Below are positions 1-11,000 of a stretch of 64,000 bases of DNA, piece after piece. The stretch lies in the NCBI RefSeq assembly GCF_028858725.1, contig NC_084769.1, positions 11,223,501 to 11,287,500 of the forward strand. Direction: 5' to 3'. The number at the start of each line of letters is the position of its first letter. Within the stretch, counting starts at the first letter, position 1. This DNA is from Colius striatus. Lineage: Eukaryota; Chordata; Aves; Coliiformes; Coliidae. Under the pieces are notes generated by a model. That model saw only the letters and a program-made list of their open reading frames with translations. It ran no database searches and had not been told where the DNA came from. The position numbers were made by a program, and so were the translations under genes.

Positions 1-3000
1 GGGATTCATGCTAAATCTAAATCCAAAGTGTATAAACAAGCACTGGGCTCTGCTCCTCTTTTCTAAAGCAACTTAGCAAAAAGGAAGAGTGTCTCAGCAA
101 TGATAGTAGGATTTAACCACGTGCCAGCACTTTGTCAGATAGGGAAGAGTTTAGACACGTGCTTGTAGGAAAATATGTTTACTTACTTGATTAATTCAAA
201 GATGAGGAAATGTTCCTGCATGTGCCAATTACAAAGGACAAAGTAGGAAAATCAACTCCCAGATGCAGAACAATTCTGTATAAAGATTAGAATGGACTAT
301 ATGAACAAAACTCCTGGCCTGTGTGTCACAGCAAATGGCAAGGGGTTGGAGAGGAAATGAGACAGGACTGTTCCTAACTGAGGTCACACAAAAGTTTGCA
401 AGTACTTAATTTTCATTTCTTACTGATCTTCAAATTCTTCTTAGTGCTGTATGTGGAGTGAAAGGCTCTCAGCAGACTCAGCAGGATTTTCTGAGTGATG
501 ACTGCAAAACTTGGCCTTGTCCAAAAGAGAGAATTGTATTGCACTGAAATGTTCTCTGTACCAGAGCAGGCAGACACTGGGAAGCTTCTTATGTGACTGT
601 ATCCATTGCAGCCTGAGCTTCCTTTTAGCTTTGGTAAGGAAAGGGTCATGTAGCCAATGCATAGTGCACAGGAGGAGGAAAAGGATCTCTCCTGACCTGC
701 AGCACCTTCTCTGGGGTGTCCTGGGAGGCCCCACTCAGCAGGCAGGAGAGGATTTGAGCAGGTGTCAGTGCCGGGGTGAGCGCAGGTGCTTTCCCTTATG
801 GTGATCCGGGAAGTCTTTACAGAGCTGGCAGATACAGCCTGGGGTGGTTCAGCCCAGCCACTCCCAGGGCTGCAATGCTTCCGTCTTCACCCAAGCCCCA
901 CTGGCTTCCAGCTACACCAAGGCACAAGAGGTGAGTGTAGTGCAGTGTGTTTTGACACAATTTATGACAGTTCATTTACTACCACATCCCAGCCCACATT
1001 CAAGCGTGGATGCCTCTCTGTTCAGTCCCTAACTCCCCATTGGATGTTTAAATAACTGCAGCTTATTTCTCAGACTATTTAGGTTACTTCTAGCTACCCC
1101 CACATTACAAATTTTGAGCATACTGGATGTGTTTTGCCAAGCAGAATTGCTCTCTGCTGTCCAAGAAGATAAGATAGAAGTAGCATGTTGCTTGTGAGGA
1201 GGATGCAAGTGGTTCAGACAGATGTGGGGAAAGGAAGAGAAGCTACACCAGTGCTGCACAGAAACTTAGTGTTGCTCCTGACTGCCATGGAAAGTTAGGG
1301 GAGCAGTCAGCAAGGGCCACAGGCAGTTGTGTAGGTGTATTTTTTATTAACTTTGGGAAAAAAAATGCTAATTCTGATGCTTGACAGGAAAAGATGTGGG
1401 AGGCAGACATTTGCTGCTATGGTGCTCTGCCAGTGGTGCCAACAAAAGCCCCTCACCCACAGATATACCTCTGGCAGCCAGCCTGTGAAAGGCAGCCTCA
1501 GTGAACAGAGCAGCAAACTGCAGATTTGAGGGATGATTCCAAAGGGAGACTCATACATGCAGCCTTCCTATGTCTTTGCCAGCCAGCCTTTCCAGCTGCA
1601 CTGGAGAAATCAGGGGCCGTTTGGATACTCTTGGCATACTCATGGCACTGAATTGGGCTCAGTGAGGCAAGTCAGGGGCATTTTGCTGCCCTTTGCCCTC
1701 CTCATAAATCTCATTGCTTTTGTAGCATTTGCTGTAGCAAGTCCCACTATCACGGCCATATAGTGAGTCACACCTCGTGACCGGCCTTCTGGGACGTATT
1801 TACCTCCATGTTTAACGGTAGTAAAAGGCTTTAAAAATAGCAATTATTTACAGTAAGAGAGAGGTGTTTGTCACTGTGAAATTCTTCCTAGCAGTCCTTG
1901 TAAAAGTTGTGTGCCAGTAGCTGAGTAAGCAGCAAAGTGGCTTTGGACACTGCTGCAGTATCTGAGTGCATCCCCGTGACTTGTCTCTAATGCTGGTTGA
2001 TGCCCACATCCGTTCCCAATGCAGTCACACCTCTCCTTTCCTCACAGTGATGCTTAATCTTTAGTTTGCTTCCTTAAATTCACCAGAGTGGATGCATTTC
2101 ACTTAAATACTCTTCCTATGCTGACTAATGTTTTTCCTCTTTACACACAAAGGATCCAACCCAGCATCCATTAAAGTGACCAGAGTAACTCTTTCATGGG
2201 CTTTAATGAAGATATTTTCTTTAGGCCTGAATTATTCCATCACCAGGGTCACCTGTGCATGCCTTCCCTTGGCTGTATTCTGCCTCTTTCTGTGATATTG
2301 TTGCTGCCTGTCCCTGTGTATTTATTTTTAAAAGATGTACTCATTACTGCAGCAGGGCTTGTATTATGTGGGATTGAACAAAACAGGTTCAAGATCTGAA
2401 ACACCTTCCTGAGAAGAGAATGAATGTGAGTTTTATAGAGTTATTTTACTGATCATCCAGCTGGTTTCCTATCATGTAAGATCTTCTAGTCACAGATAAG
2501 AACTAGTCTTCACTCTTACTTGTCCCTTCAGAAATGAAGCATGATCTCTCAGTTTCAAAAGGAGTGTGTGCTGTGTGTTTGTGAGATTTTGGGAGCTTTG
2601 CAATCTGTATTTAGTTGTTTGTTCCCTTGAAGTGCTGAAAATGAAAAGTAGGACAGAAATCCATGAAGGGGTAAAAAACAACAAAAGAAACAAAACCTTT
2701 AAGGTGGGATGACACCTCTTCTGTGTCCAGGTTGTATGTGTGTAATGTCCTTGTTAAGGGAAAACATAGAGAAAGGGTCTGGTGTGCCTTGAAAGTAGTA
2801 TGTAAATGCTGAATCCCTGGATTCAGGTTCTGGTAAAATGCCATAAGAGATGGGTTAATGACTTTGGTTAATGACTGCAGCAGGCAGCCCCCAGCTCTGC
2901 AAAATCCTACATGGAAAAGTCCCGTGGAACACAGTAAAGACTGATCACTTCTCTTGAACAGTGCCATAGAATTCACTTGATATAGAAGGTCTCCAATAAA

Positions 3001-3910
3001 ATCTGCTTGGATGGGTTTACGTTAAGCCTGTTAAATTATACAAGACTTTCCCCTGACAGAAGGTCAAAGTTGGTGTGTAAAATCATAATGGTTTATTTGA
3101 GCAGCTTTCAGAATGGCAGTAGTAAAGCATCGCTTTTGTGAGCTCCGTTTCAAAAGGTAAATTTTCAGCATTTGTTTGTGCTCCTTTTATCAACCTGAAT
3201 GTAAACCTGGTTTATGTTCCTGACATTGCCCCGTTTCCTTCCCTGTATCTCTCAATGTTTGCTTCCAAGTCGATGGGGTTCTAAGGGCGTTCTCCAAACC
3301 AGTATTATTTAAAGGTGTATCATATTTTCAGCCTCCACTAATTATACAGTACTGTAGTAGCAAAATATCATTTTTAAGGATTGGATTATTTTTATACCTG
3401 CATCCAACGTTGTTAAATCTGGCGTTCTAGTCAGTATTATAAAAGGATACAATAAATTGATGAATATTGCCATGTCTCAGCTTTTCTAAATTGTCTTTAG
3501 CTTTCCCTGTAAAGAGGTACTTTTAGGTGGCTTTACTGATAATTAGAAATCTAATCTAGAAATGTTATAATTCTCTTGTTGTGCTGATGGTACTTGGGTT
3601 GTAAGGGACTAAAATGATAAGAAGAATGCAAAGAAGAAAGGGGTATGCTCTGTTGGTTGTGCTCAGCTGAAATACAAGTTGTGTTCTGAGATGTTTGTTT
3701 CGGTAGCATTAAGAAACTGGGTTTAATTTTAATTTTTTTTCCTCAGTTTAATTTTTCACCCCACTGGAATTGCAAGAGAAGTGGTGAAGTTGTGTGACTG
3801 TGTGTGCGAGTGGCATGTCTGAGCAGAGGGAAACCTCACGAGAGGTTGGTGCAGCAGGGCTGTTTGCAAAGGCAAGGGACTGGACCTGAGCACAGTAAGA
3901 TCAGTCCTCA
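1..3910. other. No coding gene seen; intergenic or upstream-gene 3' UTR
   Basis: Small open frames only, none with recognisable protein similarity or exon structure. A CpG-containing, low-complexity-free patch at about 1735-1860 looks less decayed than its surroundings, but I cannot assign it. Confidence 0.5.
3100..3490 (+). terminator. Candidate 3' UTR end with poly(A) signal (upstream gene, HEG1 by synteny)
   Basis: An AT-rich stretch with AATAAA at 3451-3456, then a T/GT-rich segment (ttttctaaattgtctttag). It looks like the 3' end of a long UTR. HEG1, transcribed in the same direction, is the expected upstream neighbour of MUC13, but no HEG1 coding sequence is present in the window. Confidence 0.28.
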
Positions 3911-4165
3911 CAATCACAGAATGGTCAGGGTTGGGAGGGACCTGCAGAGATCATCCACTCCCATCCCTGCCCAAACAGGTTCCCCTAGGTCGAGGGACAC
4001 AGGAATGTGTCCAGGTGGGTTTGGAAACCTCCAGAGAAGGAGACTCCACACCACTTGCGTAGCCTCACAGGAGAGAAGTTTCTCCTCATGTTCCAGAGAA
4101 ACCTCCTGTGTTCCAGCTTGTGCCCCTTACTCTTTGTCCTGACACTGGGAACTACAGAAACAAGA
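3911..4165 (-). mobile_element. CR1 LINE, 5'-truncated
   Basis: The reverse strand reads into the CR1 3' end: it begins at caatcacagaatggtcagg and continues through the conserved gggagggacctgcagagatcatc and cctccagagaaggagactcc blocks. Non-coding remnant. Confidence 0.85.
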
Positions 4166-7100
4166 CTGTCCTCAGTCCTACCTCAGTAAGTGCCATGAGG
4201 ACCTGTGAAGAGTGTACAGCTGAGTGTCTCAGAGGAAGAAGGAGGGCACCTTGAATCCAGAGAAACACAAGGTGTGGCACAGGCTGCTGGGAAGAGGCGT
4301 GATGTGGAAGAGTGTCTGGAGGAATGGCAGGTATGTTCACCTGAGACAAATTGCTCCAGAGGAGTACAGCACTCAGCTGTGACAGCAAGTGGACTGGATT
4401 AAGGTGGGATTCATCTACTCTGCCAAAAGTTAGGTGGGCGGTTTGGACCCACCATCTGGTTCCCCCAAGAGCTATGAAAAGAGACAAGCATCCACAAAGA
4501 GTAGCTCACCCCATGGTAAAGTGTCTCTCACCCTTGACAGTGGTGTCACAGACACTCCCTAGACAGCTGCCCTGGATGGAATGAGTACTGGTTGCAGAGA
4601 AATGGTGAGTCTAGAACTTGTTGCTACATCCTGAAACTTTAGTCTACTTTATACTGTGGTGTAGTAAAGAATTGTGTTCTATGTCTGCTTCTTGTCCAGT
4701 AAGGCTCTGGCGGGAACATAGGGGAGATCGATTAAATCCCAAGGCTCTGTTCATTTGCAAGAGAAGAACAGTTAACAGTGCCTCAGTTCTGTTCTCAATA
4801 CTACTGCAAATTGTTCTGTCTTCTGTGTGACCTTGGTATCTTTTAAGGAAGTAAGCAGTGCAAAAGGATTGCTCACAACATTGCCATGAGACTAGGTAAA
4901 AGACTTTTGAAACTAGGTAAAAGATATAAAGCACACGATTTAACAGTCCTTCCCACTTCAGATTTGCATGTCAGACCATCAGATGCATCTATAGTGTGTC
5001 CTGACAGCCATCTTGGGAAACACCTGAAAAGATGTCAAAGTGCATCTACCTCTCATCATTTTGGGTGACTCTGTATGTGTAGCACTTTGGTTTAGACTTT
5101 CTGGAGGGTTTTTTTTAACTTTTACCTAATTATAACATACATTTCTACTTGTGTATGTAATATACAGTGGATGAAACAAATTTTCCTATACCAAAATGTA
5201 TAGGAATCTAGGAAGGACTAGGGTTGAAAAAATATACAGAAAGAAAGGATCCATCTGACACATGTGAAGAGCTATAAAAGACACTTTGTGCTACTTTAAT
5301 GTGTGTCTTCTTGCAGCATGATTGCCCCTTGATTACAGGCAACTTAAGAGTTAAACAATGAGGCAGCTCAGGACTATGCCCCTTCTAATAGATGAACAAG
5401 GCCTCTTACCTTTGATACTTCTGCTTTCTGACATGAACAAAGATCAAGAGGACAACTACTACGACTATTACTAAATATAACACAATTATTCCATAGTAAT
5501 GATTTGTCAGTGCTCTTGATTGCCATAGCTGAGCTTTGACGTACAACAGATTGGTTTTACAGCTTCTGAATAGTTATGTATTTATTTTCCCAAAGGCAGT
5601 TCTCTCTGGAATTCCTCACAGGACAAGTGTGTGGTGTGTCTGTCTGGGCTAACAGTCAGCTATCTGTTGTCTAAACGTGTGCTTAATAAATTCATTTATA
5701 ATTACATTAGAGCTGCTGACGTTTCAGTGACCTAATTTCTCATGTTTTGGTATTTCTCCTTGTCCATTCTCTTAAACCATCAAATTTCCCCCACAAACTG
5801 GCAAGCAATGGGACACATACAGCCTGTCACCCCCGTTTTCCCCAGGGAGAGCCTGTTGTGACCACCAGTGTGTCACAAAACGGACAGGGGAGGGCAAGCA
5901 GAGACAGAAAGGTCTGGTGCATGAAGGTGTATGTCTGTTCAGTGCATTATTTCCTGGAGGAACTGGTGCCTTTTGCATTGCAAATGAGTCACACTTCCAA
6001 AACTGGGATGTGATACAACCAGATAAGAATGGAAGTGAATTCTAAAGATCTAGGTGCTTGATGTGCATTCACTGTAGAGAACAGTTTTAATGTGCAGGAC
6101 TACACACTCAAGCAGCAGATACCAGTGGAGCCAGCAAAGTTGCACCATTTACTCTCTCTTGGTCCTACACACTTGCTTCACAGCCAAAAGGGAGATTTTA
6201 AGACCTGGATTAGTCTACTTGCTCCTTTAAGGTAGCATTGGACAATTGGTATGTGTTGTGATAGAGATGGATAGGTGAGATGGGCATCAGCAGAGAGCCG
6301 CTCTTCCAGCTGAAGTACATGAAGTACTCCCCAAAATGACTGGTGTCCAAGTGTTGGGTTTCCCTGTAGGCTCACAGCACAGTCTGCTCAGGACTGAAAT
6401 GCTTTCTTCAGGTGAGAATTTGGGTTTGGTTTTTGGATGCCCTCACTACCCTGCATGAGGCAAAGCTGGGAGGGCGGTGAAAGGCAGAGCGTGAAGCAGT
6501 GACACACAGCTTTCTGGTGACACAGCTCTCTGCTGCTCATAGAGAAGCACCCAAACATTTTTTGCTGTCTAGAAACCACTAATGTTTCCTGATTTGGTGC
6601 AAGTTAGAACTTTAGAACAACTCTAAGCTCATGAATGATTTCAGTATTACTTCTGGTCTCTCCCACCCTTCTACATACAATGAGAAACACCCTCTGAGTA
6701 TATGAGATATGTGAGTCTGCATGTCTTGTTTTTAAAACAGCAGATCAAACAAAAGCAGGTGAAGGAAGGGGAGAGGCATTTAACACAGAGAGCTGTTACT
6801 TTGCATTCAGAAATGTGTTCATAACCAGTCAGTGTTGCTGGCAGTGGAGTTTGCCAAAGGAGAGCAGCTCCACGGATATTAGAGGCAGCTTTACAGGGGT
6901 TACATGGGTGGGTTGCTCATCCTTCCTGTCCATGATTGGTAGTGACAGGATAACCTGTGTTTATTTAGCAGAAATGCTTTACTGGCAGTTGTGGCAGGAT
7001 CCAGGCTCACCCCAACCTTTGAATTGAGAGAACACCTTTGCCTGAAAAGGAGGAACTGGAAGACATTGTGGGCCATCTGACATCTAATGGTCTCAAGCAG

Positions 7101-7399
7101 TGCATTTTACTGAAACACAAGGCACAACACATATGTTGTTCCGCTACAGAACTCAAACAGGTGAAGCAGCTAAAAATTAGAGGGCTTGGGAATACCAGGT
7201 CCTGCTCACAGAGACATTTTTCCCATCTTGATCTCCGTTTAACAATTTTCATAAGCTTCCTGGGGTGCAATGACAGACGTCTCCAGCCTGCTTTTCATGT
7301 ATCACAGCTGTGCTACCTTTTCTTGCCACAGCACTTTAGTGCACCCATAACACATATGAGATGGCAGCAAAAAACCCAGCTGTAATTGATGCCAAAAGG
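4166..7399. other. Intergenic region upstream of MUC13, nothing recognised
   Basis: No exon-like open frames with flanking splice sites were found, and no repeat beyond the CR1 at 3911-4165. It may contain distal MUC13 regulatory DNA. Confidence 0.5.
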
Positions 7400-7992
7400 G
7401 TCAAGGTCGGTCTTGTTTCATTGACGTCAAAGATGCAAATGTTGTCTGTTGACTTCTTTCTTGAGCACTAAGAAGTGCTTTGGCATGAAATTTTGCTTAC
7501 AAATAAAGAAGAGTTGGAATCTGAGGCATGGTGCTTGTCTGTACTGGTAATTTATTGCAAGGGATGTGAGTGTGTGGATCCCGAGCATGTGGATCCCACA
7601 TATGCTGCTCCAAGTACAAAAGTGGCATGGCTTGGGATGGGATAGCTCCTTCCACTTTAAGAACTGATTATACAGCAACCCCCATGTGATTTGTACTGAA
7701 GGTGTCAGCACGGAGAGCTGGTGTTCCCACGTCAGCTTATTTAGCAGTAACTTCCTTGTGTCAACAGGTCTCAAGCATTTATGACTTAAAGAAAGAACAC
7801 CGAGGTCCAGAAGTCTCCTCCCAGTCTGAGAAGGAAATAAAACACAGCTTGGATCTATCATTTGCCACTTACCACCATGACGTCAGCTCAGGGCTGAACT
7901 CTCTACCTGTGGCTGGGACCTTAAATGAGCTGACGCCAGAAGAGAAAAGCACTTTCTCTGGGGTTCCGCAGCAAGTAGCAGCAGAAGCGGCC
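7400..7992 (+). promoter_or_regulatory. MUC13: Probable MUC13 promoter and 5' UTR with two perfect CREs
   Basis: The palindrome TGACGTCA occurs at 7422-7429 and again at 7878-7885, the second about 108 bases before the start codon. An octamer ATGCAAAT lies at 7433-7440, a few bases after the first CRE. A weak TATA-like aataaaa sits near 7835. There is no CpG island. The transcription start cannot be set from sequence alone. Confidence 0.5.
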
Positions 7993-8050
7993 ATGAGACG
8001 CCGTGTGTTCCTTGTCATGGCGCTCAGCCTGCTGATGGGCTTCATGAAAG
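7993..8050 (+). CDS. MUC13: MUC13 exon 1: start codon and signal peptide
   Basis: It encodes [19 protein letters not shown] plus the first base of a Gly codon: a basic n-region (RRR) and a hydrophobic core, as in an ER signal peptide. The donor is aaag|gtaaga, phase 1. Phase 1 here fits the phase 1-1 mucin exons that follow. Confidence 0.9.
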
Positions 8051-11000
8051 GTAAGAAACACTATCTTCTGGTTTGGGATTTATCAAAGCAGCTATTCTGT
8101 GGCAGTGAATGGATTGCTCAGGACTCTCAGCAGCTGCTGAGAGGCTGGAAGTCAGTGGCGATACACAATTCAGCACGTCTAGGTTTGATTAATTAATGAT
8201 GAAAAATGTCACCGCAAGCCAACGGTTTTCCTCGCTCACAGAACAATGCAAAAATCACTGGTGCTTGTGATTAACCTAATTTAGCCTGTTCCGAGAGCGG
8301 TTTTCAGGACCTGCACACTAAACCCAGGTAATTCAAGCTCTATTACAGTCACAACAAAAGGTGTGACTGTTCCACCCCGGTGCCCAGGGAAAGGAGTGCT
8401 GCTGCTCGGCCTTCCAGCCAGAGGCTCCTTGCACAATCAGCCTGGAGAGCGGCGCTGCCTGAGCTGGCCTGCAGTGTGCTCGTTTCCTTCTGTTGAAATT
8501 AATTAACTGGAACTTCACCACCAACTAAAGCTGCAGAGGGTTGTGCCGTGCTCTGTTGACACTGAAGGATAGGTGTCGTTCCTTAAGGGGATTAACTTTT
8601 TCTGGCATCGTGACAGATTTGGTAGTTGTGGGGCAGAGCCTCTGCCCAGGCTTGCTTGTCTCCCATACTCAGTGACAGATACAAGAGAGAGAAGGTAGAA
8701 GTAGAGCTAAGATAACTATATCAGGAGTTTTTTGGTGTCTTGAAGCTGTGAGAGGACAGGGACACCCAGCTAACATGGAGATAAAGTTACAGAGACATGA
8801 GCCAAATGAAGACCTTCACTGATGCCGTTAACCTTGCAACTGGTGACAGATGGTTGTTCATCTCTGTTCACTGCTGTGAGTGAACGTGTGTATTCCCACC
8901 AACCTCTACAACATGCTACAGAACAATTTTTAGTTATAAAGTGTAAGCATAGATGTCTTCAAGATTATCAGTCAATAGGTTTTCTGTTTGGAGCCTTGTG
9001 GGTAACAGCAACATGTGAACAAACTTGACCTAAGAGCAACTGAAAGGGATGTGAATCTTTCAATTGGAAAGACTTTGGATCAGGATGGGCCTGACCAGAA
9101 ACCTTCTTCATTCTAAGCAAACACTGTAGAAGCTTTGCACATTTTAAAGGATGTGTCCGAATAGGCCTTGCCTTGCTCAGCAGCCAGGTGTCTGTTATTC
9201 CATAACCTTGATCATAACATCCATTTCTTTATCTCTGCAGTAAAAGCCTAGGTCTATCAACACATCCTGTTTCATTACACAGGAGGTTGGATCTAGGCAG
9301 AGAGAGCCATAAAATAGCCACCTTTGCTCAGGTTGCCTTAGACAAGGTTCAGTTGCAGCTCAGGTACTCTGCTGTCACCATGGACACTATTATTCCTGAG
9401 TCCAAAGGGTACTCTTGGACTACCGTTAGCCAGAGCTTCCACACGGCTACCAGCCGTTGTAGGATAAGGACTAGCTCTATAAGAGGTTACCCCAATGTCC
9501 ATTTTGAGAAGGCAGTCTAAACAGCACTCCAAAACCATTGCCTGTGTCCAACTGAGATTCATATTATCATCTTTATAGGAAAAATGGACATTTCTTTAAA
9601 TCAATAGGGGGAACAAATAATGCTGCCTGTAGGACTCAGTGACCAGTGGAGGTAGAAGGCTTGGCAGAGAACTGGTACAGTTGATCACGTTTCCTGTTTA
9701 CCTGGAGGAGACTAACGGTTTCCTTCAGGCATTGTCTTTCTGATGTGCTTTTTCCATGTCAGCTTGATTGATCAGAAGGAAAAAAGTTCGTGAAATTCAC
9801 TTCATTTTGGATTTGCAAAGCCCTGTTAAAAAGCAGGGTCTATTTTTCACATCTCTATTGAAATTGGCAATCATTTATTTTATACACCAGCTATAAGAGT
9901 GTGTTAGTGCCAAGGATTTTAGCCACAAATAGTAGTCTTTCAGAAATACATTAGTCTTCCAGCTGCACACTGTTAATGCCTTAGATTAAATTATGATTGC
10001 AGCAACGTTAACTCAGAGTAAATATGTTTATTCCTGACTCATATATTAACTAATTCAGATTAAGGTTAGATCACATGATCCAAACCGGACATTTGTTACT
10101 ATCACACATTTATCAGCAAAGCTGTTCCATTATTTGTTCTTGAATCTAGAAAAAACCCCAACCCAAACATTACTTATATCAAGAGTCACAGATTAAATAT
10201 AAAATGAACATCCTAGAAAAAAAGAAAAACACCATGGAAGAGTAAACAAAGTAACAAGTAATGCTGAAACCAAAACGTGAGGAAATTTTCTTCACCTGTT
10301 GTCTGTTATCAAACAGGATTCTCTTTATTCAGAAAGAATTATGACATGAAAGGAAAAGATTGACTATATGGAATTGTAGTCCAGGAATGAGGGTCTTGAT
10401 ACCATTGATGATAATTTAGCAAAACATGCATTCTTTCATTAAAAATACTCTGCTTTCAGTATACTCTTGAATTTGTACAGCATAGGAGAAAGTGTTAGCA
10501 AATGCAATTATTCTACAACTCATGCTCTGACAGAGTCTTAGAGTTTTTAATGCAGCTTCTCTGCAGAGCACAAAAAAAAGGGGCAAAATATCTTAATCTG
10601 TACATATTGCAAGTGATGTATTTTTTCATAGAATCCAAGAATCACAGAATGCTTGGAAAGGAACTTTAGAGATCATGCAGTCCAACCCTCCTGCACAAGC
10701 AAGTCCACCTAGATCAGGTCACACAGGAATGTGTCCAGGAGGGTCTTGAAGACCTCCAAGGAAGGAGTTTCCACACTCTCCCTGGGCAGCCTGTGCCAGG
10801 GCTCCATCACCTCAACAGTGAAATAGGGATTTTTTATGTTTAAACGGAACATTTTGTGTTCCAGCTTCATCCCATTACCCCTTGTCCTGTTGCTAGATAC
10901 AATAGAAAAAAGGGATGTCCCAACCTCCTGACACCCACCCTTTAGATATTTATAAATGTTAATGAGATCTCCCCTCAGTCTCCTCTTCTCCAGACTAAAC

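Noticed and set aside
7702-7992. In-frame upstream extension of MUC13 exon 1
   Set aside because: The frame is open, but it has no signal-peptide character and lies over CRE/5' UTR-like sequence. The ATG at 7993 has a better context and starts a clear signal peptide.
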